A stretch of DNA of 64,000 bases, from NCBI RefSeq assembly GCF_021261325.1, contig NZ_JAJSBI010000019.1, forward strand, positions 140,609 through 204,608, in the 5' to 3' direction. Below are positions 1 to 9,700 of this stretch, piece after piece; the stretch's first letter is position 1; each line of letters starts with the position of its first letter. The translations under genes were made by a program, and so were the position numbers. The DNA is from Streptomyces guryensis (lineage in GTDB: Bacteria > Actinomycetota > Actinomycetes > Streptomycetales > Streptomycetaceae). A model generated the notes under the pieces. That model was not told the DNA's origin. It ran no database searches and saw only the letters and a list, made by a program, of their open reading frames with translations.

Positions 1-781
1 CGTGCTTCAGCCAGCCCGGCATCGCCTTCGTCAGGGTCTCCACCGCGTCCGTACGCCGGTCCGCGATCTGGCAGACGCCGGCCGAGACATGGGCCGCGCC
101 CAGGACCGTTTCCGCGGAGTGTCCGGCGGCGCGCGCGAGCTGCTGCCACAGGGCGACCATCTCGGCCTTCTCCTCGTCACCCACATGCATGCCGAGCAGC
201 ATCGGCAGCCCGCGCTCGGCGGCCTGCCGCACACTCGACGGCGAGGTGCACGCGACGACGACCTCGGGGCCCGCGATGTCCGTCAGGGACTCCGACGGCC
301 TTGGTACGACGGGCACTTCACGGAAGCCGAAGCGCTCCCCCGTGGCCCCGACCGACGGCTCGCGCAGCCAGCGCAGCAGCAGATCCAGTGCTTCGGGAAA
401 CCCCTCCTCGTACGCCTTGATGCCCGAGCCGAACACCTCCAGGTCGACCCACGGTCCGCCGCGGCCCACGCCCAGCGAGAAGCGCCCGCCGGAAGTGAGG
501 TGGAGCAGCGCGGCCTGCTCGCCGACCGCCACGGGGTGGGCGGTGGGCAGGACGGTGACCGCAGTGCCGACGCGGAGCCTGCGGGTCCGGCCGAGGAGTA
601 ACGCCGCCAGGGTGATCGCCGACGGGCATGTCCCGTACGGCACGAAGTGGTGCTCGGCCAGCCAGACCGAGTCGAGGCCCGCTTCCTCGGCGACCTCGGC
701 CGAGCGGACCGCGCGGTGCAGCGCCTCCCCCTGGCCCTGACCCGGGAACTGGGCCGCCAACACGAAACTTCCTACGCGCAT
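1..781 (-). CDS. LLM-class flavin-dependent oxidoreductase, 3' end cut by window
   Basis: The reverse strand reads as a luciferase-like monooxygenase fold protein. It begins MRVGSFVLAAQFPGQGQGEA and continues through LDSVWLAEHHF, a typical strand-2 and helix signature, and SGGRFSLGVGRGG. This family uses reduced flavin or F420 to oxidise small organic substrates in the cytosol; the substrate here cannot be told. The start at 781 is preceded by AGGAAAAG. About 260 codons are present and the C-terminus lies beyond base 1. A leucine near residue 61 is encoded by TTA (bases 599-601), the codon read by the bldA tRNA in Streptomyces, so translation may be tied to development. The family assignment is firm, the function is not. 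Confidence 0.85.
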   Translation of the reverse strand, partial: MRVGSFVLAAQFPGQGQGEALHRAVRSAEVAEEAGLDSVWLAEHHFVPYGTCPSAITLAALLLGRTRRLRVGTAVTVLPTAHPVAVGEQAALLHLTSGGRFSLGVGRGGPWVDLEVFGSGIKAYEEGFPEALDLLLRWLREPSVGATGERFGFREVPVVPRPSESLTDIAGPEVVVACTSPSSVRQAAERGLPMLLGMHVGDEEKAEMVALWQQLARAAGHSAETVLGAAHVSAGVCQIADRRTDAVETLTKAMPGWLKH

Positions 782-1000
782 CGCTTTTCCTGCTTCCTTG
801 GCTCCGACGCGGAGCTCCCCCACCCGCATAACCGCCTGACACGTGACGAGGACACGGCCTGGCGAAGAGATTTGCGGATTGTCTGCAGAATGGGGGGTCG
901 CGGCGGGGTCCGGGCCGGCCGGTGCTCTACGCGTACCCCCGTCGGCGCCCCGTAGGCTGGACACGGCCCGTGCTCCCTGTATAGCCCCGTGAGGTGTCCC

Positions 1001-1342
1001 GTGTCCCCGCGTCGCAACCGACCCAAGGGTGCCGACCCGTCGGGCTCGTCCGGCCGGAGCGGCGAGGACGACCGGTCCGGCCGTTACGGCGGCTGGCAGT
1101 CCACCGAGAGCTGGCAGGGCGAGGAGTGGAGCGTGCGGCACGTGGCGGGCGCGAGCGCGCAGGGCAAGACGTACCGCTGCCCCGGCTGCGACCAGATGAT
1201 CCCCTCCGGTGTCCCGCACGTGGTGGCCTGGCCGGAGCATTCGGGTGTCGACGAGCGCCGCCACTGGCACAAGGCGTGCTGGAACGCGAAGGACCGCCGC
1301 ACCACGCGGGTGCAGCGGTCCCGTAACGCGCCGAAGTTCTGA
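1001..1342 (+). CDS. small conserved zinc-ribbon-like protein, unknown function
   Basis: This is a 113-residue soluble protein. The first half is charged and low in complexity (SPRRNRPKGADPSGS). The second half holds YRCPGCDQMI, then histidines and HWHKACW, so a C-x2-C with later His and Cys could bind one zinc. Streptomyces homologues are often labelled ATP/GTP-binding protein, but I see no P-loop. The GTG at 1001 is chosen because GAGG lies just upstream; an in-frame ATG at 989 lacks this spacing. It stands alone between divergent and convergent neighbours. The gene is surely real; the role is unknown. Confidence 0.85.
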   Translation: MSPRRNRPKGADPSGSSGRSGEDDRSGRYGGWQSTESWQGEEWSVRHVAGASAQGKTYRCPGCDQMIPSGVPHVVAWPEHSGVDERRHWHKACWNAKDRRTTRVQRSRNAPKF

Positions 1343-1361
1343 ACCGGTCCCCGGACTCTCC

Positions 1362-2237
1362 CTAGACGTCGCGCTTCTGCAGCAGCGCGACCGCGCCGGC
1401 GAACGCGACGGCCGTCACGCCCAGGGCGATCCACACCGGGTCCCAGCCGGTCGGGCCGGTGCGGCTCAAGGTGTTGGTGTAGAAGGCACTGAGCTGGTTC
1501 GGGATCGAGTAGTCGAACAGCGCCTGGCGCACCTTCTCCAGGGCCGACGAGAACATGAACAGCGCGATCACCAACGGCGCCAGCACCAGGCCGATCATGA
1601 TGGTGATGGCGCCCGCCGAGTGCCGGATGATCGAGCCGACGAGGAGCGAGAGCAGCCCGAGCAGCGCGATGTAGAGCGAGATGCCGAAGGTGCCCTTCAG
1701 CCACTCGCCGCCGGACGGGCTCCTGGCACCCTTCAGCATGGCCACGTCCGCGACGGCGACGAGGAGCACCGAGGCGAACGTGACGGTGAACGCCACCGCG
1801 AAGAAGACGATCGCCTTCGCCGCCAGCACGCGCGCGCGTGACGGGCACGCGGTCATCGTCGTCCGGATCATGCCGGTTCCGTACTCCGAGGCGGTGGTCA
1901 GCACACCGAGCGTGATGATGCACATGCTGCCGAGGAGCAGCCCGAACACGCCGAAGGACAACGGGTTCTGGCCGCTCAGGCTTTCCTCCCCCTGGTTGGC
2001 GGCGACCAGCGCGGCGACCAGCAGCCCGATGCCGACGACGAGCAGCAGGAACACGCCGAGCGTCCACACCGTGGAGCGCACCGATCTGATCTTCGTCCAC
2101 TCCGAGGAGATCGCGTGCCCGAGGTGGGTGCGCACGACGGGGATCGGCGAGGTGTAGCTGGGGTACGGCGAACCGGACGCCGCCGCCTGCCAGTCGGGTG
2201 CGGCGGCCTGCGGCATCGGGGGCTGCGGGGTGCTCAT
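1362..2237 (-). CDS. ABC-2 type transporter permease (module 1)
   Basis: This 291-residue membrane protein has about six hydrophobic segments, starting with TLGVFLLLVVGIGLLVAALV after a proline-rich cytoplasmic N-terminus of about 40 residues. Just before the first segment comes SSEWTKIRSVRSTVWTL, a signature of this permease family in actinobacteria; the C-terminus ends QKRDV. Its ATG overlaps the TGA of the ATPase gene by four bases, so the two are almost certainly co-translated as one exporter. It is a paralogue of the permease at 3614-4390. The cargo is unknown; related systems export drugs, peptides or lipids. Confidence 0.9.
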   Translation of the reverse strand: MSTPQPPMPQAAAPDWQAAASGSPYPSYTSPIPVVRTHLGHAISSEWTKIRSVRSTVWTLGVFLLLVVGIGLLVAALVAANQGEESLSGQNPLSFGVFGLLLGSMCIITLGVLTTASEYGTGMIRTTMTACPSRARVLAAKAIVFFAVAFTVTFASVLLVAVADVAMLKGARSPSGGEWLKGTFGISLYIALLGLLSLLVGSIIRHSAGAITIMIGLVLAPLVIALFMFSSALEKVRQALFDYSIPNQLSAFYTNTLSRTGPTGWDPVWIALGVTAVAFAGAVALLQKRDV

Positions 2238-3469
2238 CGGGCGTCCTCGGGCTTGGTCAGGTCGGCGGGGGCGGCGGGGGCAGGGGGCGCGGGCGGCGCG
2301 GCAGGCGCCTGGGGAGCCGCGGGCGCCGGCTGGGCGTACGGGTTGGGCTGACCCGCGCCCGGAGCGCCGTACGGACCCGCCGGGGGCTGCCCCGCGCCGT
2401 ACGGACCCGGCTGTCCCTGTGGCATCGCGAACGGCTGTCCGCCCTCCTGGGGCGACGGCGGGGCGTACCAGTCGGGCTGGCCCTGCCCCGGCACCGGCAT
2501 CGGCGGCTGCGCGCCGGGCGGCAGCGGCTGCATGAGCCCCGACTTCTGGTCGATGGTCGAGCGGTAGTCGACGGCCCCCTGGGTCATCCGCATGTACGCC
2601 TCTTCCAGCGAGGCCTGGTGCGGCGACAGTTCCCACAGGCGTACGTCGGCGTCATGCGCGATGTCGCTGATGCGGGGGAGCGGCAGTCCCGTGATCCGGA
2701 GGGCGCCGTCCTGCTCGGGCAGCACGTGGCCGCCCGCCTCGGTGAGCGCGGACGTCAGCTTCTCGCGCAGCTGGGGCTCTGTGTCAGGCGTCCGCACGCG
2801 CGCGAAGTCGGCGGAGTTCGCCGAGATGAAGTCCGTGACGCTCATGTCGGCCAGCAGCTGTCCGCGGCCGATCACGATGAGGTGGTCGGCGGTCAGCGCC
2901 ATCTCGCTCATCAGATGGGACGAGACGAAGACCGTACGGCCCTCCGCCGCGAGCGCCTTCATGAGGTTGCGCACCCAGAGGATGCCCTCGGGGTCGAGGC
3001 CGTTGACCGGCTCGTCGAACAGCAGCACCTGGGGGTCCCCGAGCAGTGCGGCGGCGATGCCGAGCCGCTGGCCCATGCCGAGGGAGAACCCCTTCGAGCG
3101 CTTTCTGGCCACCTCCTGGAGCCCGACCACGCCCAGCACCTCGTCGACCCGGCGCGCCGGGATGCCGGACAGCTGGGCCAGGCAGAGCAGGTGGCTGCGG
3201 GCCGACCGGCCGCCGTGCACGGCCTTGGCGTCGAGCAGGGCGCCGACCTGGCGGGGGGCGTTGGGCAGCTTGGGGTACGGGTAGCCGCCGATCGTCACCT
3301 GCCCCGCGGTCGGGTTGTCCAGGCCGAGGATCATGCGCATCGTCGTCGACTTGCCGGAGCCGTTGGGCCCCAGGAAGCCGGTGACGGCACCCGGCCGCAC
3401 CTGGAAGGAAAGGTTGTACACGGCGGTCTTGTCGCCGTAGCGCTTGGTCAGGCCTACAGCCTCGATCAT
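2234..3469 (-). CDS. ABC transporter ATP-binding protein with long Pro/Gln tail (module 1)
   Basis: This 411-residue ATPase powers the permease that follows it. It shows Walker A GPNGSGKST, signature SLGMGQR, Walker B VLLFDEP and the usual switch histidine in SSHLMSEMA. After about residue 310 comes an unusual tail of about 95 residues made almost only of Pro, Gly, Gln, Ala and Tyr (QGQPGPYGAGQPPAGPYGAP), absent from the sister ATPase at 4387-5388. The chosen start (3469, MIEAVGLTKRYG) matches the sister protein; an ATG nine bases upstream is also possible. GGAG lies upstream. The tail may be a protein-interaction segment, which is inference. Confidence 0.9.
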   Translation of the reverse strand: MIEAVGLTKRYGDKTAVYNLSFQVRPGAVTGFLGPNGSGKSTTMRMILGLDNPTAGQVTIGGYPYPKLPNAPRQVGALLDAKAVHGGRSARSHLLCLAQLSGIPARRVDEVLGVVGLQEVARKRSKGFSLGMGQRLGIAAALLGDPQVLLFDEPVNGLDPEGILWVRNLMKALAAEGRTVFVSSHLMSEMALTADHLIVIGRGQLLADMSVTDFISANSADFARVRTPDTEPQLREKLTSALTEAGGHVLPEQDGALRITGLPLPRISDIAHDADVRLWELSPHQASLEEAYMRMTQGAVDYRSTIDQKSGLMQPLPPGAQPPMPVPGQGQPDWYAPPSPQEGGQPFAMPQGQPGPYGAGQPPAGPYGAPGAGQPNPYAQPAPAAPQAPAAPPAPPAPAAPADLTKPEDAR

Positions 3470-3613
3470 GCTCCGCACCCATCGAAAGGTTCAGGACAGC
3501 GGGGCACACGCCCCCGTAAGGGTTAGGAGGATATCGAGGAGCTGACGGTTCCGCTCAAATGAAAGTAAAGCAATGGGACTCCGCTTCCCGGTGCGGAGCC
3601 CTGCCCGGGAGCG

Positions 3614-4390
3614 CTACGCGTCCCGCTTCTTCAGCAGCACATAGCCGCCCGCGAGGGCCGCGACCGCCCACAGCATCATGATCCCGAGCCCGCCCCAGGG
3701 CCCGTACGCGGTGTCCTCGCCGACCCGCGGGACCACCTGCATGATCTTGCTGCCGGCCTGGTCCGGCAGGAACCGGCCGATCTTCTTCGTCGCGTCGACG
3801 TTGCCCAGGATGTTGGAGATCAGGAAGAAGAACGGCATCAGGATGCCCAGCGACAGCATCGGTGAGCGCAGCATCGCGGCGACGCCCATCGAGAACACCG
3901 CGATGAGGGTCATGTAGATGCCGCCGCCGATCACGGCGCGCAGGACGTGCGGGTCGCCGATCGAGGCGCGGTGCGCGCCGAGCATCGCCTGTCCGAGGAA
4001 GAAGGCGACGAAGCTGGTCGCCAGGGCGACGACCAGTGCGAGGCCGGTCGCCACGGCGATCTTGCTGAACAGGAAGGTGCCGCGCTGCGGTACTGCGGCC
4101 AGCGAGGTGCGGATCATTCCGGTGCTGTACTCGTTCGACACGACGAGCACCCCGAACACGATCATCGCGAGCTGGCCCAGGCTCATGCCCGCGAAGCTGA
4201 TGTAGGTCGGGTCGAAGGTGAGCCGGTCCTGCCGGCTCATCCTGTCGAACTCGTGCCTGGACAGCGCCGTGATCAGCATGCCGAGGGCGATGGTGACGAC
4301 CACGGCGAGGGAGAGCGTCCACACTGTGGACGCCACCGACCGGATCTTGGTCCATTCGGACCGTACGACCTGTGTCGCCGCCATGCTCAT
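3614..4390 (-). CDS. ABC-2 type transporter permease (module 2)
   Basis: A 258-residue, six-segment permease, paralogous to the one at 1362-2237: both carry SEWTKIRSV followed by STVWTL, both have an EYSTGMIR/EYGTGMIR motif in the middle, and both end in KKRD/QKRD. The ATG at 4390 overlaps the TGA of the upstream ATPase, giving an ATGA junction; a second ATG six bases later (4384) is an alternative. It lacks the proline-rich N-terminus of its paralogue. Predicted role: membrane half of an ABC exporter, cargo unknown. Confidence 0.9.
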   Translation of the reverse strand: MSMAATQVVRSEWTKIRSVASTVWTLSLAVVVTIALGMLITALSRHEFDRMSRQDRLTFDPTYISFAGMSLGQLAMIVFGVLVVSNEYSTGMIRTSLAAVPQRGTFLFSKIAVATGLALVVALATSFVAFFLGQAMLGAHRASIGDPHVLRAVIGGGIYMTLIAVFSMGVAAMLRSPMLSLGILMPFFFLISNILGNVDATKKIGRFLPDQAGSKIMQVVPRVGEDTAYGPWGGLGIMMLWAVAALAGGYVLLKKRDA

Positions 4391-5388
4391 CTCCTCGTCC
4401 AGTCCTCGCCCCAGTGCTGCCGCTCGGGGGCTCTCTCGAAGCGTGGTTCGAAGCGCCCTTCGAAGGGAGCTTCGAGGGGGGTGTCGGCATGCGCGTGGTA
4501 CTCGACCGACTCCGCGGTCAGCCGCATGAACGCCTCCTCCAGGGAGGCCTGCTGGGGGCTCAGCTCGTGCAGCACGATCTGGTGCTGTGCGACGAGTTCG
4601 CCGATCTGTTCGGCCTTGCCGCCGTCCACCTCGAGCGCCCCGCTGCCGGACTCGATGACGGTGACGCCCTCGTCGTGCAGCACATCGAGCAGCCGCTCGC
4701 GCTGCGGGGAGCGGATCCGGATGTACGAGCGCGAGTTCCGCTCGATGAAGTCGGCCATGGAGGTGTCGGCGAGCAGCCGCCCCTGCCCGATGACGACGAG
4801 GTGGTCGGCGGTCAGCGCCATCTCGCTCATCAGATGGGAGGAGACGAAGACGGTACGTCCCTGGGCGGCCAGGGACTTCATCAGATTGCGGATCCAGTGG
4901 ATGCCCTCGGGGTCGAGGCCGTTGACCGGCTCGTCGAACATCAGGATCCGTGGGTCGCCGAGCAGCGCCCCCGCGATCCCGAGCCGCTGCCCCATACCCA
5001 GTGAGAAACCTTTGGCCTTCTTCCTCGCGACCGCCGTGAGGCCCACCGTGTCCAGGACCTCGGCCACCCGCCGCTGCGGGATGCCGTTGCTCTGCGCGAG
5101 ACACAGCAGATGGTTGAAGGCGCTACGGCCGCCGTGCACGGCCTTGGCGTCCAGCAGGGCGCCGATGTACCGCAGGGGGTCCCTGAGGCGGTCGTAGCGG
5201 ATGCCGTCGATCCGGACGTCTCCGGCGGTGGGCCGGTCGAGCCCCAGCATCATCCGCATCGTCGTCGACTTGCCGGCCCCGTTCGGCCCGAGGAACCCGG
5301 TCACCATGCCGGGTCTGACGGTGAAGGTGAGGTTGTTGACCGCCAGTTTCTCGCCGTACCGCTTGGTCAGGCCCACGAGCTCGATCAT
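4387..5388 (-). CDS. ABC transporter ATP-binding protein (module 2)
   Basis: This 333-residue ATPase partners with the permease at 3614-4390. It has Walker A GPNGAGKST, signature SLGMGQRLGIA and Walker B ILMFDEPVNGLD. A C-terminal domain of about 100 residues follows, then a short tail with three EGRFEPRFE-like repeats (APFEGRFEPRFERAPERQ). The N-terminus MIELVGLTKRYGEK aligns with MIEAVGLTKRYGDK of module 1, which supports the start choice in both. The gene order ATPase-permease, ATPase-permease on one strand points to an old tandem duplication. Confidence 0.9.
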   Translation of the reverse strand: MIELVGLTKRYGEKLAVNNLTFTVRPGMVTGFLGPNGAGKSTTMRMMLGLDRPTAGDVRIDGIRYDRLRDPLRYIGALLDAKAVHGGRSAFNHLLCLAQSNGIPQRRVAEVLDTVGLTAVARKKAKGFSLGMGQRLGIAGALLGDPRILMFDEPVNGLDPEGIHWIRNLMKSLAAQGRTVFVSSHLMSEMALTADHLVVIGQGRLLADTSMADFIERNSRSYIRIRSPQRERLLDVLHDEGVTVIESGSGALEVDGGKAEQIGELVAQHQIVLHELSPQQASLEEAFMRLTAESVEYHAHADTPLEAPFEGRFEPRFERAPERQHWGEDWTRR

Positions 5389-5599
5389 GAAGTCACGCTA
5401 AGACCGGGCTTCGGGGGCTGCCACTTGAGCGGGCCCCGGGCCGGCCTCCCGGTGCCGGGCGGGGAGCAGGAGACCGGCGAGGACCGCGGCGCCGACGGAG
5501 CCGCCGAGCCGCTGACGGAGGGCACGCCGATGGAACTCGCCGACGAGATCTTCCTGCCCTGGTGCCGTGAGCACCCCGGTGTCGTGAGGAACACGCCAA

Positions 5600-5633
5600 A
5601 GGCCCGCACCCTCGGGGGAGATGGTGCGGGCCT
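5600..5633. terminator. perfect 11-base-pair hairpin, terminator of filP
   Basis: AGGCCCGCACC at 5600-5610 pairs exactly with GGTGCGGGCCT at 5623-5633 across a 12-base loop. It lies 20 bases beyond the filP stop on the minus strand. The remaining gap 5389-5599 shows no gene I can support. Confidence 0.75.
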
Positions 5634-5652
5634 CTGCTGCCGTCAGGCGGTG

Positions 5653-6588
5653 TTACCGGGTCTGCTGCGCCGGAACCCCACGGGAGATCGGCTCGTCCTC
5701 GGCCGGGGAACCGGCCGCGGCCACCGCGGCGCCCGTGAGCGTCGCGAGCATCTCGCGGACGTTCGTCAGCTGGGCGTTGATGCTGTCGCGGCGGTTGGTG
5801 AGGGCGGCCAGCTCGCGCTCGGATTCCGAACGGATCCGGTCGGCCTTGGCGTTCGCGTCGGCCACGATGTCCTCGGCCTGGCGCTGGGCCGTCTCCACCG
5901 TCTGGCGGGCGCGGCGCTCGGCGTCGGTGCGCAGCTTCTCGGCCTCCAGGCGGAGCTGCTCCGCGCGGTGCTCGATCTCCGCGAGGCGCTTCTCGGCCTT
6001 GGCCTGACGGGACGCCAGGTCGCGCTCGGACTGCTCGCGGCGCTTGGCGAGGTTCGTCTCGAAGTCGGCGGCGGCCTGCGCGGCCTTGGCGCGGGTCTCC
6101 TCGAAGAGGGCGTCGGCCTCCTCGCGCTTCTGCTGAGCGTCCTTCTGGGCCTCCTGGCGCAGCTGGGAGGAGTCGCTCTTGGCCTTCTCGACGATCCGGA
6201 CGCCCTCGTCCTCGGCCTTGGCCTTGCGCTCCGCAGCGAACGATTCTGCGTCGTTGCGGACCTGCTGGGCCGCCGACTCCGCAAGTTCGCGGTGCTGCTC
6301 GGCCGCGCGACGGGCCTCCTCGCGCAGATCCTTGGCCTCTTCCTCGGCGAGGCGGAGGATCTTCTCGACACGCGCGCCGAGGCCGGCGTACGACGGTTCC
6401 GCGTCGCTTACCTGAGCCTGGGCGTTCTGCGTCTCGAGGTGGAGCTCCTCGATGCGCTTTTCCAGAGCGGTGATGCGGGCGAGAGCGCTGTCACGGTCGG
6501 AGACGAGCTTGGAGATTCGTTCGTCCACCTGAGCGCGGTCGTACCCACGCCGCACAAGCTCGAAGCCGTAGGGGGAAGTGTCGCTCAT
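5653..6588 (-). CDS. filP: FilP, coiled-coil intermediate-filament-like cytoskeletal protein
   Basis: This 311-residue protein is nearly all charged coiled coil rich in Ala, Glu, Arg and Lys (residues about 20-290). It starts with a short DivIVA-like segment, YGFELVRRGYDRAQVDERI. FilP of Streptomyces forms filaments that stiffen hyphae near growing tips and interacts with DivIVA and Scy. Length, composition and position directly after scy match FilP. A C-terminal motif, LTNRRDSINAQLTNVREML, also occurs in Scy here. The ATG at 6588 has GGAACCCC upstream only, a weak ribosome site. It is separated from scy by 183 bases, enough for its own promoter. Confidence 0.92.
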   Translation of the reverse strand: MSDTSPYGFELVRRGYDRAQVDERISKLVSDRDSALARITALEKRIEELHLETQNAQAQVSDAEPSYAGLGARVEKILRLAEEEAKDLREEARRAAEQHRELAESAAQQVRNDAESFAAERKAKAEDEGVRIVEKAKSDSSQLRQEAQKDAQQKREEADALFEETRAKAAQAAADFETNLAKRREQSERDLASRQAKAEKRLAEIEHRAEQLRLEAEKLRTDAERRARQTVETAQRQAEDIVADANAKADRIRSESERELAALTNRRDSINAQLTNVREMLATLTGAAVAAAGSPAEDEPISRGVPAQQTR

Positions 6589-6771
6589 GGGGTTCCTGTC
6601 AAATGAGACCGGTGAGGTGATAGGGGGAATCCTAGGGGCCGAAGCGGTGTGTCATCGAGCGGATACGTGTTTGATCTGGAGAATGACACCCCTTTTGGGT
6701 GGCTAACCCTCGGACCACTTGCCAAAAAATTGGTCAAAGGCCCCAGACCGCGCCCCATGTGGACCTGTCGA

Positions 6772-9700
6772 TCAGCTGTCCGACGGCTTACCCGAACGAG
6801 GGGCGCCGACCGTGGCCCCCGCCTTGACGCCACCGTCCTTGCCCGCAGTCGGGGCCTCGAAAGACTCCAACGCCTCCAGGACGTCCTGGACACGGGAGAT
6901 CTCGGCGTTGATGTCCTCGCGCCGGCGCACCAGGATCTCCAGCTCGCGCTTTCCCTCCTCGACGGTGCGCCTGGCCTCGCGGATCGCCTCGGCCTTGAGC
7001 TCCTCGGCCTCCCTCACGAGCGCCGACTTCTTCTGCTCGGCCTCCTTCAGGAGCCCCTCGGCCTTCTTCACGGCGGCGATACGGACCTTGCCCGCCTCGG
7101 AGTTGGCCTCCGAGACCAGCTCCTTGGCCTTGGCCTGAGCCTTGGCCAGCTGCTCCTCTGCGGCCTTGATGAGCGCGTCGCAGCGGTCGCCGGCCGACTT
7201 CATGGTCTCCGCGGACTCGCGGCGGGCCCGCTCGTGCAGCGCCTCGATCTCGCCGGTGATGCGTTCGCGCAGCTCCTCGGCGCGCTCTCGGATCTGGGTG
7301 GCGTCCCGGCGGGCGCCGACGAGCAGCTCGTCCGCGTCCGTACGGGCCTTCTCCACCCGCGAGTTGCCCTCGACCGTCGCCTCCGACACCAGGCGGTCGG
7401 CCTCCTTGCGGGCCGCACCCACCATCGTGTCGGCCTGCGCCTCGGCGTCGGCGGTGGTCTTGTGGGCCTGCTGCTGCGCCTCGGAGAGCAGCTTGTCGGC
7501 CTCGGCCGTGGTCTCCGTGATGAGGGTGTCGACCTGCTCGGCCACGTCCTGGCGCCGCTTGCCCGCGTCCTTGCGGGCCTCGTCGAGGGTGCGCTCGGCC
7601 TCCTCGCGCGCGGCGTTGACCAGACGCTCGGCCTCCGCAGCCGCCTCCGCCCTGACCCGCTCCGACTCGCTGCGGGTCCGCTCGGCGTGCTGCTGCGCCG
7701 CCCCGACCGTGTCGGCGGCCTCGGCGCGCAGCCGCTCCGCGTCCCCGGTGGCGTCCGCGATGAGCTTCTCCGCCTTGGCGACCGCCTCGGACCGCACCCG
7801 TTCGGCCTCCGCGACCGTCTCGGTGCGCAGCCGGTCGGTGTCCCGGACCGTCTCCGTGGTGAGCCGCTCGGCCTCGCTGCGCGCCTCGGTGATGAGGGCG
7901 TCCGCCTGCGTCGCCGCGTCCGAGCGGATGCGGTTGGCGTCCTCGCGGGCGTCCGCCCGGGTGCGCGCCGCCGCCTGGTCGGCCTCCGCGATGGCGTCCG
8001 ACGCCTCCGTACGCACCCGCTGCGCGTACTCGGCCGCGTCCGAACGCAGCCGCTCCGACTCCGCGATCGCCTCCGAAACCGTGCGCTCGGCAAGCGACTT
8101 GGCGGCGTCGGTCTCCTCGTTCGCCTCGCGCCGGATGCGGCCCGCGTCCTCGCTGGCCCGCTCCCGCTCGGCGTAGGCGTCGGAGCGGACCCGGTCCGCC
8201 TCCTCCTGCGCCTCGCGCCGGGTACGGTCCGCCGCGTGCTCGGCGGCGCTGCGCAGCCCGGTGATCTCCTCCTGGGCCTGCTCGTGCAGCCCGGACACGG
8301 AGTCCCGTACCTGCTGGGCGTGTTGCTCGGCGCCCGACACCATCTCGTTCGCGCGCCGGTCGGCCTCCTCGACCAGCCGGACCGCCTCGGCCTGCGCCTC
8401 CTCCACGCGGTTGCGCGCCGAGGCCAGCAGCTCCTCGCTCTGCTCGCGCGCCCGCTCGCGCTCCTGGTCGGCCTCGGTGCGCGCGGCGCCGAGGGTCTCG
8501 TCGGCCTCGCGACGGCGCCGGTTGGCCTCCTCCTGCGCGGCGGCCAGCGTCTCGGACGCCTCGGTGCCGAGCCGCTCGGCGGCGGCCAGCGCCTCCGTCC
8601 GCACCCGGTCGGCGCTCTCCTGGGCCTCCGACCTCAGCCGCTCCGCCTCCGCTGCGGCCTCGGACCGCAGGCGTACGGCGATGGCCTCGCCCTCGGCGCG
8701 GGACGCGGACGCGTCCGAAGCGGCCTCGTCGCGCAGCCGATCGGCCTCCGCCTCGGCCTGCGCCTGCAGCGTGCGGATCCGCTCGGCGGCCTCGGCGCGC
8801 AGCCGCTCGCTCTCCTCGGCGGCCTCGCGGCGGATCCGCGACGCCTCGTCACGGGCGTCGGTCAGGGCCTGCTCGGCGGCGGCGAGGCGCTCCTCGGCCT
8901 CGGTCTGCAGCCGGGTCAGCTCGCCCGCGGCCTCGGCGCGCCGGGCCTCCATGGCCCGCTCGGTCTCCGCGCGCAGCTCGCGCGCGGCCTCCTCGGCCTC
9001 GGCCTTGATGCCCTCGGCCTGCTCGACGACCTCCTCGCGGTGCCGCTCCGCCTCCTGACGGGTGCGCTGGAGGGTCTCCTCGGCCTGCCGGCGCAGCGTG
9101 GTCGCCCGCTCGATGGCCTCCGTACGGACCTTCTCGCTGTCCGCGGTGGCCTTCTGGCGCAGCTCGTCCGCGTCCTGCCGGGACTTCGCCAGCAGCTCCT
9201 CGGCGGTCTTGGCCGCCTCCTCGATCTGCTGGACGGCCTCCTTGCGGGCCTCAGCGCGGATCTTCTCGCCCTCGGCGACCGCGTCGGCACGCAGCTGCTC
9301 GGCCTCGCCGCGCAGCCGGCGCGCCTCCTCCTGCAGCTCGACCGTCTTGGCGCGGTACTCCTTGGTGTCGTCCTTGGCCGCGCCCTTGAGCTGCTCGGAG
9401 ATGTCGTGCGCCTCGGCGCGCAGCCGGTCCGCCTCGGCCTCGGCCTCGGAGCGGATCCGCTCGGCCTCCTCCGCGGCGGCCTTGGTGGTGTTCTTCGCGT
9501 CCTCCTGCGCCCTGTTGAGGACGTCCTCGGCGGTCTTGGCCGCCTTGGACAGCTGGGTCGCGCTCTCCTCGGCGGTGATCGTGCGGGCCTTCTCGGAGGC
9601 CTCGGCGACGATCCGCTCGGCCTCCGAACGGGCGTCCGAGACGACCTGTTCGGCGTCCGACTTGGTGGCCTCGGCCTCCTTCGTGGCCTCCTCGACCAGC

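Noticed and set aside
5393..5609. Small ORFs on either strand between the ABC and filP genes
   Set aside because: No ribosome site or recognisable sequence; probably chance frames in GC-rich DNA.
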